Assembly (NCBI RefSeq): GCF_028583425.1
Contig: NC_072805.1
Location: forward strand, 19,602,001-19,666,000
Direction of reading: 5' to 3'
DNA from: Eublepharis macularius
Lineage: Eukaryota > Chordata > Lepidosauria > Squamata > Eublepharidae
DNA length: 64,000 nt
Shown here: piece by piece, positions 22,901 through 33,251 of the stretch
Position numbering within the stretch: the first letter of the stretch is position 1
Layout of the letters: every line of letters begins with the position of its first letter
Notes under the pieces: model-generated
Told to the model about the DNA's origin: nothing
What the model saw: the letters and a program-made list of their open reading frames with translations, nothing else
Databases searched by the model: none
Program-made: the position numbers and the translations under genes

Positions 22901-24349
22901 AAGAAGTTTGCAATAACTGAAAACAAAAGGGCTAGCTATTGATCGCCAATTTTTTCCTAGGGAAGAGAGAGTGTGAGTGTATGTGTGTGGGCTATGTTAA
23001 ACACAGAATGCTGTTTAAAAAACCAAACTTAAGCCCTCTCAGCAATTACTTTAAGAGGTACCTTTGATCTATCAAGTTCAGTTCTTTGTAGCAAAATCTC
23101 ATTTGTTCTCAGCCCCAACCCTACGGAATCGTCTTCTGGATGAGATCCATATATCTGTTCCTGAATGAATCCTCATTTTGTTTGTTGACAGCACAGAGGG
23201 AAAGACTTTAATTACTGCTTTTCTTTTTTGCAGGAAAAGTGAGTGCATGTTAATTTTCTTTTTATTGTCATTGTGAAATTATAGTCACAGAAACATACGA
23301 TTAGATGAATGGCCAATATCTTTTAACTGCAAAGGGGAAAGCTGTAGCCTGCTAGTCTTTTGCAAACTTTAGAAGTTTGCTGTTTTGCAGAGGGAATGCC
23401 TAGCAAGATGCTCTTCGAGTACGATGCTGGACTAAGAGACTCCAGAACCCTGGGGCAACTGGATTTTATGGCTGTCATTTCTTAGGCTGGATTGCAATTG
23501 GATTTTAATTGTGGTGCTGTGACACTCAAATTAAGCAAGGAGGTAGAACATATATTTTTAAGCAGAAGCAGGTGGTCAAAATCCCTCAGGTGGGGAGTGT
23601 GTGTTAGAGCCTGTCTCCATTCAAGTGGGGCAATGGTAAGTTCCCCAAAGGGCCTGGCAACTGCCCCATGTGAACTTGACTGCCCTAGAATCCCTCCATG
23701 CTGCAGAGAATTCTGGGACAGTAAAATCATGGCACAGAGTTCTCCAAAATTTGATTGCTGTTGAGTTAATACAGAACTCCTTCAGGAGACTGGGAAAGCC
23801 CGCGTGTAGGCCTCGGAGATGCTGTCGCAATGCAGACCCGCTCTACCTTTGCAGAATGCTCCTGTGAATCCCGGCTTACAGGCACAACTTGGGCTGCCTT
23901 CGACGACACTACAGACACCCTGGTACCAGCATGGGCTTGGAAAGCAAGGTCCCGGGGTCCTCGGAGTCTGCAGGACCCCTTCTTCTGTCGTGCTCTGAGT
24001 CTCCATCAACTGACCTAGAGCAGAAAGAATCAGGCCATTGCTCAAAAGCAGAGAAAATCGCTTGCTTTCATCCCTCACCCAAACCACAAGTTGTGTTTGC
24101 TCTTCCCTCACCACCACTGGACAAATCCAGAAGATGCTATTTGGGATTGAGCGATTTCCCCTGCCCTGTGTCTGTACCCCTTTCATTGTGTCCCCCAGCA
24201 GTTGTTCAAGTTGCCTTGTTGGAGCCCCCCCCCACCCTTTGCCCCTGTATAGCAGCTTCCTGAACTCCAGGAGAGCAACTGGAAAACTCACCAGGACAAT
24301 TTCTCACACCTGCCAGTAACAACACCAGAATCAGCAGCGAGGAGTTCAT
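13896..24349 (-). CDS. ZPD: ZP-domain egg-coat protein with EGF-like domain, probably ZPD
   Basis: Eight exons on the minus strand join with matching phases: 24292-24349, 23847-24014, 22683-22888, 21574-21731, 19411-19659, 16561-16720, 14107-14251 and 13896-13987. The product is 411 residues. In order it has a signal peptide (1-20), an EGF-like domain (about residues 40-75, six Cys), ZP-N (about 77-190, four Cys), ZP-C (about 198-345), a basic furin-type site KSKRKR, and a C-terminal TM helix with a short KAMKK tail. ZP modules polymerise into extracellular filaments once the C-terminal propeptide is cut. Length, architecture and a place beside DRC7 fit ZPD of birds and amphibians (recalled, not searched); chicken ZPD is recalled to lie on the chromosome matching human 16q. 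Uromodulin/OIT3-type relatives also pair EGF with ZP, so the symbol is less certain than the family. All reading frames are intact. Confidence 0.85.
14107..14251 (-). CDS. ZPD: ZPD exon 7, cleavage site
   Basis: Opens with QCPTKSKRKRAMDDD. The KRKR run is the consensus cleavage site that frees mature ZP proteins from their membrane anchor. The linker up to the TM segment follows. Confidence 0.83.
14946..15345. repeat. Family D foldback MITE split by a family P repeat
   Basis: The left part begins AGTCTCTCTACACGACATC and reaches about 15107. The right end 'cttgtgtagagaagct' resumes after about 15325. Confidence 0.55.
15108..15327. repeat. Palindromic repeat, family P
   Basis: Inverted arms meet at cagatgcatctgacg; the right arm ends 'ggctaactcctctggatc'. 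Confidence 0.65.
15722..16309. mobile_element. Long PIF/Harbinger-like palindrome
   Basis: A 588-bp foldback with the AGCCNAGCTACAAGTNACG end and arms carrying extra sequence ('gcaacagtctatgggaggga' and its inverse). Flanks ctatg/ctata. A poly-G and CA/GT run lies inside. Confidence 0.7.
16561..16720 (-). CDS. ZPD: ZPD exon 6, ZP-C core
   Basis: Encodes GCPHDKTVTFLN, then FSFQMFQFKNFTEVFLHC and VRLCVPENQEPCAK. The F-F-aromatic pattern before the HC motif and the following clustered cysteines are diagnostic of ZP-C. Confidence 0.87.
16935..17264. mobile_element. hAT MITE, family H1, in a ZPD intron
   Basis: Complete CAGGGC ends. The flanking direct repeat gaaaagcataac is 12 bp (16923-16934, 17265-17276), longer than the usual 8. 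Confidence 0.8.
17935..18140 (-). mobile_element. tRNA-derived SINE
   Basis: Reverse B box 'ggggattcaaacctgaca' and reverse A box 'aaccgttacactgtgtgg'. Confidence 0.6.
18159..18314. mobile_element. CpG-rich foldback MITE, family C
   Basis: Ends GGCCATTTCCACATGGCTTACC-type and inverse (GGTAAGCTGTGTGGAAAAGGCC-type). Flanks gat/aat. Confidence 0.6.
18749..19065. mobile_element. PIF/Harbinger-like MITE with a nested copy
   Basis: The outer copy has ends AGCAAAGCTACAAGTGA / TCACTTGTAGCTTGACT and flanks ctgac/ctgag. The inner copy 18801-18916 is flanked by ctcag/ctgag. Confidence 0.7.
19411..19659 (-). CDS. ZPD: ZPD exon 5, start of ZP-C
   Basis: Encodes LAQFAVKEGDFTVTMKLYD and on to LYVLLQIEGQQLVKYFFLSMEDCWGTP, the typical ZP-C beta-strand with the 'EDCWATP'-like motif. 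Donor GTGAGT. Confidence 0.87.
20888..20980 (+). repeat. Dispersed repeat, also at 22565-22660
   Basis: 'aagcaagtttgagaaa' and 'ttggagaaaagctggg' recur in order at both sites with scattered differences. Not classified. Confidence 0.6.
21008..21391. mobile_element. hAT MITE (TAGAGATGGGC type)
   Basis: Ends TAGAGATGGACACAAACC / GGTTCATGCCCATCTCTA. Flanks ctcaacag/ttcaacag. Many inverted 'ggttcgtg' motifs inside. Confidence 0.75.
21574..21731 (-). CDS. ZPD: ZPD exon 4, second half of ZP-N
   Basis: Encodes VNGSHVSYVNEIQT, then TVVLNVRFSCNYAY with the fourth ZP-N Cys. The acceptor is cttccag and the donor GTATGT. One sequon, NGS. Confidence 0.85.
22067..22246. repeat. Family D foldback MITE
   Basis: TCTACACAAGACATCTTACA at the left is inverted at the right (aagatgtcttgtgtacagag). 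Confidence 0.6.
22259..22468. repeat. Palindromic repeat, family P
   Basis: Exact 10-bp duplication gtttaacagt at 22249-22258 and 22469-22478. Arms meet at cagatatctgacg. Confidence 0.7.
22683..22888 (-). CDS. ZPD: ZPD exon 3, first half of ZP-N
   Basis: The acceptor ttgtctcccaccag is chosen over the one 28 bp upstream because only it keeps the frame from the phase-1 exon 2. The exon encodes VVDLQCKEEFMRMMVRKE and on to a sequon NHT and GSQIQ, with three of the four ZP-N cysteines. Confidence 0.83.
23847..24014 (-). CDS. ZPD: ZPD exon 2, EGF-like domain
   Basis: A 55-residue exon flanked by phase-1 introns. It contains CFPSPCWYQGVC then CACKPGFTGAFC, the six-Cys EGF pattern with the typical CxCxxGFxGxxC end. 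Symmetric phase-1 borders are usual for shuffled EGF exons. Confidence 0.85.
24292..24349 (-). CDS. ZPD: ZPD exon 1, signal peptide
   Basis: The ATG at 24347-24349 starts a hydrophobic signal peptide (MNSSLLILVLLLAGVRNC). The donor GTGAGT follows. The bases before ATG read like a splice acceptor (tgttgtttcag ending at 24359), so an upstream noncoding exon is possible. Confidence 0.8.
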
Positions 24350-24854
24350 GGCCACTTTCTGAAACAACAACGTGGTGTATAATAATGAGCCCATTAGAAA
24401 GGACCCAACAGGCATTATCAGGACGGGTATCTTTGTGTATTTAGCACTGATTATGTTGAACCGTCAAAGAGGCAGGATAACGATGTTTTACATAAACAGA
24501 AGTATTAAAGAAAGAAACAAAGTATGTGCCAACTAATTTAACATCACAGCAGAAAGTGTTTTTACTGGAGTACAGTTGATTCCCAGAAAAAAGTTCATCT
24601 TGCAAATAAACGAGCCAATCAGGCCCTGTTTCTAGGTCCAGCCAGAAGAAAATCAGAGGGGAGCAGGACATTGTCAAGGGGTACCTTGCCCAGCACAAGT
24701 CTCAGACTTGTGCTGGAGGCTTGCCAACCTCATCTAAGTAGGGCCAAGAGTTCTCCCAGAAGTAAAGCCAAACTCCAGAGTACAGAAATCAGTTCCTCTG
24801 GAGAAACCATTGAACCCAGGACAAAAGGAAGCCCTCAAGAGAATGGAGGTTCTA

Positions 24855-25305
24855 GGTAGGGTTGGCAATTTGGGGTTGGGAAATTCCTGGAGTTTGTGGG
24901 AGGGGGGCTTAGAAGGGTGGAATAAGGGGAGGTAGGGGATCTCAGCAAGGATGTGTGATGCCTTAGAGATAAGGTTGCCATCTCCGGGTTGGGAAATTCC
25001 TGGAGATTTTGGGGGGTGAAGACTGGAGAGGGTGGGTTTGGGGAGATGAGAGAGACTTCAGTCTAGTATAATGCCACAGAGTCCACCCTCCAAAGCAGCC
25101 ATTTTCTCCAGGAGCAGTTATCTCTACAGCCTGGAGATCAGTTGTCATTCCAGGAGATCAACAGCTACCACCTGGAATTTGGCAACCTTACATAGAGCCC
25201 ACCCTCCAAAGCAGCCATTTTCTGCAGGGCTACTGATCCCTGAAGTCTGGAGATCAATTATAACTCTGGGAGAACTCCAGCTCCCATCTGGAGGTTGGCA
25301 ACCCT
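24855..25305. mobile_element. hAT MITE nested in a related hAT MITE
   Basis: Outer ends TAGGGTTGGCAA / GGCAACCCTA. A second copy, about 24971-25192 (TAAGGTTGCCA ends), sits inside it. Confidence 0.6.
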
Positions 25306-25319
25306 AGCTCTAGGACTTC

Positions 25320-28300
25320 CATTTCTCCTATAGTAATTATAGGGATGAGAAGAAATTGATTGATAGTTGTTTGTAAAGACCATAAAGGCAGGCTGGTTGG
25401 GGAGAGAGAGGGACTGGACTGCTGTTGTTTGGTGTCCTCCTATGGGTCTTCAGAGAGTCCTTTTTTTTTCTCCTTACAACTGAGAAAAACCTGAAAACAA
25501 TTCTGAGAGGTTTTTTTTTTAAGGGTGAATGACACGAGGCAGGAAAATTAAATTCAAAATCTGAATTTGGGTAGGAGGAAGTAATCTCACAGGAAGGGGA
25601 GGAGCTGGATGTAACATCTCAGCTCTGTTGACCTCCCTCCCCAAACTCCATTATCCCCAGGCACTGGTTCCAAATCTCTACAAATTTTCACAAACTGGCA
25701 ACCCTAAAATGGCCATCTTGCAAAAATTTCATCTGACCTTGAAACCCTGTTTGCAACTTCTTTCCTGTACAGTGCAAACCTAAATATAGTAAGTTCATGA
25801 CAGAGGAAAGATTCAAACCAAACACTTCAGTCTCAGAAGGAGCCAGCATAAGCAGGTCTACTCAGAAGTAAGTTCCATTTTATTTAGTGTGGCTTATTTC
25901 CAGGACCAGTTTCTTACGAAAACGTTAGTGACATTGCAGGAGAAGAGGAGCTTTGGTATTAAAATATTTACAGGAGTGTTGCTTTAGACCGGCTCAGGAA
26001 GGATGTGCTCTTCAGTGCCAAAGTTAACTAGCTGGAAAAGCATATAGCCTTGGAGGCATTTAAATATTTTTTTTGCAGAATTAGGAAATAAAGCAATTAA
26101 AGTTGAAACAGTGGAGTGTGTGGGTCATCATTTAAGAACGAGAAGGGGAAATTGTGATGTTTATTTCTGACTGCATATGTGTTACTTGGGTGCGTAGTGA
26201 ATATCTATGGAGAAGTAGACTGTGCCACAACCCCATATTTAATATATTTTGAATGCATCGGGGAGAGATAAACACCCCATCTTCTACAGACATATTCTGC
26301 ACAGCTAGGACCGAATTCACATATGCTGTTTAAAAGACATTTCAGCCGTTCTCCTGCTGTTAGTGTGCATATGTGAAAAGCATAAAGATTATTTTAGTTT
26401 TGCTTTCTGAATCAATTTGTAGCATAAATGAAAATTGATTTACAATTGCATTTCAACTTTCCTGTGCGATAGAACACACGTGTGATTTCAGTCTAGAAGC
26501 TATGCTGAATGCACTTGCAGCAAGAGGTGCAGGGGGGGGGAGGCTAGTAACTGCACCCACAATATGCATTTTTATGTGAATCCAAGTAACATTCATACAG
26601 TCAGCATCCCACAGAAGAACACGCGCAAATATTCCTTATTTTGGGTAGTTTCTCACTTTGAAAAACCATCCTAGGAGAATTTATGCTACAGAATTAAAGT
26701 TACTTTGCCTTTCAAAGCCTTCACAGGCTGAAGAAGGGTGATAGAATATTCAAACAATTTGTTCTGTAGTTAATCAAAGGAAGAATTGACAACCTAATGC
26801 ACATCCACACATGAATCAAAACACAGGTTGCTCTGTTTAGTTATATAATTCATCATTTTTCAGCCTGCTGTTTTCAAAGTTAGGGTTGTCGGAAAAAATT
26901 GACCTGAGCTTTCAGTGCAAATTGAGTTCCCAACTTTTTTCAGACTAGGATCCAATACCTTTAAGAGCTAGATCATAGCAAGTAATTTAACAGATCATTT
27001 TTTTTCTTATTTCCATTTCCTGCAGGCAGTTATTAAAAGCACGGAGTCCTGCCAGAAAGTAGGTGGTGGCCAAGTTCAAATTCAGAACATGTTTAAAACA
27101 ATTAAGTTCGTTATTTAGTCAGTTTCCCAAACTGGAAACATTACACTGTTATCCACTTTGATTCTTGGTGAGAAAGGCAAACTATAAATAACTTAAATAA
27201 ATAAATACAGTAGCAGTGGCGTAACAAAATAACTATTGGCTTGTCAGGTTAAACCCAGTTCCCTGACCTGCAGCTGACTTGCTTGGTATTTGGAATTATA
27301 TTTATATTGGTTTCAAATATTGCATTGCAAACAAGAAGGCAAATATATTGTTTCGCTGACCAAAGTGCCTTAGATGCAGAGATAATAGCGTAGGCAGGAT
27401 TTGCTTGGGAGTTAAATCACTAAACAGCTGAAAGCTAAGAAGACACAAAGCAAAAACAACGATAGAACAATTCAGAACAACATTGACATTTCCAGCACTT
27501 CTCCAAACTTTTGCGGATGCCACCCTATGCATGTTCCCTGGAAGTCTGACTTTTTGAATAAAGCTGGACTTACTTCTGAGTAAACATGCAAAGGATCTGC
27601 AGTTTCTGTGGCTTCTCTGCCCAGTCCCCTACTCACCATAACCAGCTTGCAACCTCTCAGTTCACACCTGGGAGTCAACCAACCCTTTTGCCTTTCCCCC
27701 AATCTACTACTTATATTATCTCCCGACAGCTGCTCTTTCCTAACCCACCCAGCTTTCCCAGTGATTGTTTCTAGTCCTCAAGGTCTTGTTGCTGTCAGGT
27801 TCAAGGTCTTTTTATTGCTGCAATCCCAGAGAAATGCTGTTGTGTTATTACTGCCAATTTCAGTTCTTCGTTTGCAGCAGTCCAAGGAACTAAACAATTA
27901 CCAGATTTTCTTTAAAAACCCAATATTTTTTGCTGTTTTTGATTATAGGGGAAATCCTTATCTTCCCTTCCTTGGAACGTTGGCCATCCCTTATACTTTT
28001 AAGAGCAGTCTGATCGTCTTTCTTCTTCCAGAAGACACTCAAAAGAACCGTTAAAAGCAAACATTGTAAATGTTTAATATATTCAACTGTTCTCTTGATA
28101 GGCCAGGTGCTGCTGAGGACTGGAGATTGAAACATTTTCTTGCAACACATGCCAAACAAATCCTTTGCATTTTATGAACCAACAAAAAATGAAAGCACCT
28201 TCAGAAATGGATCCAAACAGTAACAATAATACCTTTTTGATAGGAAGTAATAAAGAAGCTAATTTCCATGTTTCGGGCTAAAAAAAATTACTAACAAAAA

Positions 28301-28550
28301 TGCAGCAGGGAAGGAGGGGAAAGACCTTACTGGTAAAGGGCCAGCTGGAAGCCCACCAGAAATATGTAACAGGGATTCAGAAGAAGAGTTAAATTAGTGA
28401 TCAACAGATCCTTTTCAGGTGATCTGTTTTATAACAGATGTGTGTAGCTGTTACTTATTTCTTGGAGGGCTTTCTCGGTGTCTCGTCCTCAAGACAGTGC
28501 TTGCGTTGAAAAGAGGTTTCATTTTCCCGCTTGAATTGTAATATATCTTA
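25320..28550. other. Repeat-poor intergenic DNA
   Basis: AT-rich. No splice-bounded coding segment, RNA gene or structured repeat was recognised, apart from a SINE tail at 27160-27207. Confidence 0.45.
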
Positions 28551-28558
28551 CTGTGGGG

Positions 28559-28780
28559 CAGGGCTTTTTTTCAGCTGGAACGCGGTGGAACGGAGTTCCG
28601 GAACCTCTTGAAAATGGTCACATGGCTGGTGGCCCCGCCCCCTGATCTCCAGACAGAGGGGAGTTTAGGTTGCCCTCCTCTGTCTGGAGATCAGGGGGCG
28701 GGGCCACCGGCCATGTGACCATTTTCTCCGAGGGCAACCCACTGAGTTCCACCACCTCTTTCCCCAGAAAAAAAGCCCTG
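28559..28780. mobile_element. hAT MITE, family H1
   Basis: Exact 8-bp duplication ctgtgggg at 28551-28558 and 28781-28788; the ends are clean inverted repeats. Confidence 0.9.
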
Positions 28781-29220
28781 CTGTGGGGGAAATGCAGTTA
28801 TCCCTCCGTCTAGCCCTGCCTCTGTTAACCAGTTGCATGAAAGATGCTGTTTCCGTGGGCCTCTGTTGGATAGATGGCACTCATGATACCATCTTGAAGA
28901 GAAAGGCCTTTCCTCAAAGGCTTGAGAGTTTCTGCTCTGCAAACACATCCCTGTTCATCAGAATCTACCGCAAAATATGGCCAAGCTTTTCCTCTGACGC
29001 GCTGGGATCCACCCCTGCTCTACCAGGCCCTTTAGATCTGCCCCCCCCCCCACACACACCGTGCTTCACCCACTGGATCTCAGGGCCTGATTCTCAGGAG
29101 ACCCACTACTCTCCAGCACAAGAGTGCCAATCCAGTGTCCTGAGAGCCATTCAGTTGTGGTCCTCCTTCGTTCCTCATACCTGCCTATTCCTAAATAGGC
29201 CAAGGCACCGGGAGGACAGT

Positions 29221-29608
29221 TAGGCTTGCCAGCCTCCAGGTGGTGGCTGGAGATCTCCCAGAATTACAACTGATCTCCAGGCCACAAAGATCAGTTCCCC
29301 TGGAGAAAATGGCTGCTTTGGAGGGTAGACTCTATAGCATTATGCCCCATTAAGGATCCTCCTCAAACTCCACTCTTTCCAGTCTCCACCCCCAAACTCT
29401 CCAGGAATTGGCAACCCTAGTTGCCAACCTCTAGGTGAGACCTGGAAATCTAGAATGACAGCTGTTGTCCAGATATCAGATCCCTTGGAGAAAATGGCAG
29501 GTTCAGAGGGCAGACTGTACGGCATCATCCCCTCCCCAAACTCCACTCTCTCCAATCTCCATCCCGAAATCTCCAAGGATTTCCCAACATGGAGTTGGCA
29601 ACTCTAGC
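29221..29608. mobile_element. Two adjacent hAT MITEs (TAGGGTTGCCA type)
   Basis: Copies at about 29221-29429 and 29430-29608 abut head to tail; both carry 'ctccaggtggtggctgg'-like or related blocks. Confidence 0.6.
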
Positions 29609-31019
29609 CGGTTTCTTCCTGTTCTCTCACTTTCTTTTCTCCTCTATCTGTGCTGAGTCCAAATGACGGAGACTTGCTGGCAAACTGGGGAGGAGGGCAG
29701 AGGTAAGAATAAGGGTGGGAGGTACAGTAGCTGCGACCTTGCATTTCATTAAATAAACTTCCAGAGGCAATTGTTTCTGACAGGCAGAAATTCAGCAGGT
29801 GAAGTCGTCTGCAGAAATGCAGGCCCACATTCTAGAGCTGGCTGGATTTTTGTCAGAGTGTTGCCCATGTTGCTTACAGCGGTGACATTTGAGCTGGGCT
29901 ATTGTTTGCTATTCCTGCCTCCAGGTGCAAAATTTGGGCACAGCCAGAGGCACGAGCCCTTGGGTATGAATGAGCCCTTGGCCACTGGTTCAGTTCCCTG
30001 TAGCCCTGGATGAGTTGGCAGGTTGAATCCAGGACTGGCCGTAGATATATTTAAGGGGTTTGTGTTTGTATATTTTTCTTCTATTGTCCTTTTATTGTAT
30101 TTTTCATTATTGTGATAAGCGTATTTGGATCCTTTGAGGAGCTTTGTGAGTGGGACTGCCTGAAGCACTGAAAGTCTAAAGGACATCTTTTTCTGCTATT
30201 CTCCAGCTTAGGGTAAGCCACCAGGCATCAACTGGCGCCCCTCTTTTTGCAATTGTAGCTCCCACCCAATAGAACAGCCTCCCCCAGGTGGTGAGGGGGG
30301 AGCCACCTCTAGAACATTTTAGGAGGCACGGCAAGGCCATTTAACTTGTCAGGGCTTTGAATGGAAGCTGCACATTTTTTTTAGGGGGAGGGGAGGTTAT
30401 TTGGGGTTTTATTTTATTTTAAATGTTTTGTTTAACTTTCTTTTTATTTAAATGCAGGTTTGTCACAAGCAGTGCTTTTTTTCTGGGGGTACGCAGGGGT
30501 ACGCATACCCCTAAACATTTTGTGAATCTAACGGGAGAAAGTAAAATTTTTAAAATGTTGGAATTCCCGCTAAACCAACTCCAAACGTATTATTATGGAT
30601 ATTTATGTGATTTGTTAAGTTTTATTTAGCGTATGTTAGCAACAAAGATGTTTAGTTATATTTAAACTCACTAGGAGTGCTGTTCGTCTTACAAAAAATG
30701 GAACATCTTTGAGCATCGAACACGCCACCGAGATCGCTGGCATAATAGGTGATCGTTAGGGTGCAGACAAATACAAACACGTCTTCTCTAAGCCACTTGG
30801 AGCTCTGGTAGTTGGAATCTAGCATGGGGATTGGTCAGTCTTGTTGCTACCCCCAATGGCGGCGACCAATTTGTGTATTTGTGTATGTTTTGCACAAAGA
30901 GTGCAAAGAGTTTATCTATACCGAAACTCTTTGGTTGTTCGCACGTGTCACTATAGAGGCCCTCCTTTGATGGTTGTTGGGGGTTTTCCGGGCTGTATTG
31001 CCGTGGTCTTGGCATTGTC

Positions 31020-31066
31020 GTTCCTGACGTTTCGCCAGCAGCTGTGGCTGGCATCTTCAGAGGTGT
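31020..31066 (-). ncRNA. Hammerhead ribozyme motif, opposite arm
   Basis: The same core on the minus strand: ctgaaga, gccagc hairpin, gaaacgtc. Confidence 0.65.
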
Positions 31067-32445
31067 AGCACCAAAAGACAGAGATCTCTCAGTGTCACAG
31101 TGTGGAAAAGATGTAGGTCATTTGTATCTACTCAGGAGGGGTGGGGTTGAGCTGAGTCATTCTGTAAGAGTTTCCCAGGGTGTGGAATGCTAATGGCGGG
31201 AGGCTTCACTGTAACCTGAGGAGGTTCTTTTGCATATGGATTGGTGCTTGATGTGCTAATCTTCTCTGCAGGGCTATTGTCGGGTGTGGAGTGTTTTGTT
31301 GGCCTGGTGTTTTTCAGAACTGGAGCCCATACTCTGTTCATTCTTAAGGTTTCTTCTTTCCTGTTGAAGTTTTGCTTATGCTTGTGAATTTCAATGGCTT
31401 CCCTGTGCAGTCTGACAAAGTAGTTGGAAGTGTTGTCCAGTATTTTGGTGTCCTGGAATAAGATACTGTGCCCTGTTTGAGTTAGGCTATGTTCAGCCAC
31501 TGCTGATTTTTCAGGCTGTCCAAGTCTGCAGTGTCTTTCATGTTCTTTTATTCTTGTCTGGATGCTACGCTTTGTGGTCCCGATGTAAACTTGTCCACAG
31601 CTGCAGGGTATACGGTATACTCCTGCAGAGGTGAGGGGGTCTCTGCTGTCTTTTGCTGATCGTAGCATCTGTTGTATTTTTCGGGTGGGTCTGAATACTG
31701 CTTGAAGGTTATGCTTTTCCATAAGCTTTCCCATCTGATCAGTAATTCCTTTGATATATGGCAAAAACACTTTTCCTGTAGGTGACTGTTTTTCCTTGGT
31801 TGTTTGATTCATCCTGGGTTTGATTGCTCTTCGGATTTCATTTCTGGAGTAGCCATTTGCCTGAAGTGCGTGGTTTAGATGATTAATTTCCTCCTACCGT
31901 ATACCCTGCAGCTGTGGACAAGTTTACATCGGGACCACAAAGCGTAGCATCCAGACAAGAATAAAAGAACATGAAAGACACTGCAGACTTGGACAGCCTG
32001 AAAAATCAGCAGTGGCTGAACATAGCCTAACTCAAACAGGGCACAGTATCTTATTCCAGGACACCAAAATACTGGACAACACTTCCAACTACTTTGTCAG
32101 ACTGCACAGGGAAGCCATTGAAATTCACAAGCATAAGCAAAACTTCAACAGGAAAGAAGAAACCTTAAGAATGAACAGAGCATGGGCTCCAGTTCTGAAA
32201 AACACCAGGCCAACAAAACACTCCACACCCGACAATAGCCCTGCAGAGAAGATTAGCACATCAAGCACCAATCCATATGCAAAAGAACCTCCTCAGGTTA
32301 CAGTGAAGCCTCCCGCCATTAGCATTCCACACCCTGGGAAACTCTTACAGAATGACTCAGCTCAACCCCACCCCTCCTGAGTAGATACAAATGACCTACA
32401 TCTTTTCCACACTGTGACACTGAGAGATCTCTGTCTTTTGGTGCT

Positions 32446-32492
32446 ACACCTCTGAAGATGCCAGCCACAGCTGCTGGCGAAACGTCAGGAAC
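32446..32492 (+). ncRNA. Hammerhead ribozyme motif in Penelope-like arm
   Basis: Core CTGAAGA (32452-32458), hairpin GCCAGC/GCTGGC, GAAA (32479-32482), then a very short stem III and cleavage triplet GTC (32484-32486). CCT/AGG close stem I. Minimal type I hammerheads are known in Penelope-like elements. Confidence 0.65.
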
Positions 32493-32879
32493 GACAATGC
32501 CAAGACCACGGCAATACAGCCCGGAAAACCCCCAACAACCATCGTTCTCCGGCCGTGAAAGCCTTCGACAATACGCCCTCCTTTGAGTTTGTTTAAGCCT
32601 TCAGTGTATGTAAATTCATGGTTTTTGAAAGGACGACATCCGGCGACGGACACCAAAAGCAAGCAGAGGAACTGGGAAGATGTTAGGGAACACAACCTCA
32701 TGCCAATCTGGAAGTTATTGTGAGCTGTTCTAGGTAATTTTGTCCATTGACTGCATTTATTTTTCCCGATTTGAACTATAAAATGGTGATTTTCTTGAGT
32801 CAAACTGAGAGTACCCCTAAATGCTTTTTTTTAGAAAAAAAGCACTGGTCACAAGTTACAACTATAAGGAAAAACTAAA

Positions 32880-33235
32880 TCTTATATTTACAATTCAAGG
32901 ACCAGCCTCATTACCTCAGCATGCTAGTAGTCCCAAAATTGAGACTGTCATACATGGTTGCACGTAGCAATGCATTGCCAACAGCCCCGATGAAGGACCG
33001 CTTCCTCAGGATACCATCAGATCAACGTTTCTGCAACTGCCCTTTAGCTGAAGTTTTCGTGCTATCCCACACCTTCTTTCACTGTCCAAAGCACAAGCTA
33101 GCCAGAGAGAGATTCTTTAAAAAATGGCTACTGAGGCATTCGAACATTTCTGACTCCTCAAAATTAAGACCATTACTGAGTTGCCTTTGTACAAACTGCA
33201 TTGAAATGTGGCAACCTTTTCTTTAACTACTATTT
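32880..33235 (+). mobile_element. LINE ORF2 C-terminal fragment
   Basis: Reads IPSDQRFCNCPLAEVFVLSH then FFHCPKHKLARERFF, the Cys/His-rich tail of a non-LTR retrotransposon. Related to 39660-40540 and 56235-56600. Confidence 0.6.
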
Positions 33236-33251
33236 TTAATTCTTAAACTTT

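Larger units (their letters stand above)
30971..32574. mobile_element. Penelope-like retroelement, inverted 3' arms
   Basis: Two arms of unequal length face each other around about 31890. Each encodes the C-terminal GIY-YIG endonuclease part (VYRIPCSCGQVYIGTTKRS on the minus strand at 31132-31812). An exact 12-bp duplication gccctcctttga flanks it (30959-30970, 32575-32586). It is a partial fossil copy without the reverse transcriptase; the arms are nearly identical, so the insertion looks young. Confidence 0.8.
30470..32847. mobile_element. Non-autonomous hAT element carrying a retroelement insertion
   Basis: Ends CAGTGCTTTTTTTC / GAAAAAAAGCACTG. Exact 8-bp duplication gtcacaag at 30462-30469 and 32848-32855. 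About 770 bp remain once the insertion at 30971-32574 is set aside. Confidence 0.85.

Noticed and set aside
22889-22916. Upstream acceptor for ZPD exon 3 (gttttcag before 22916)
   Set aside because: It enters in phase 0 and cannot join the phase-1 exon 2; the acceptor at 22889-22890 keeps the frame and has a better pyrimidine tract.
23782-24291. Longer single-exon reading of the ZPD EGF region
   Set aside because: Only 23847-24014 is bounded by splice sites and fits the flanking phases; the rest is intron.
31132-31812. 226-residue open frame as a host gene
   Set aside because: It encodes the GIY-YIG end of a Penelope-like retroelement and has a mirrored second copy next to it.
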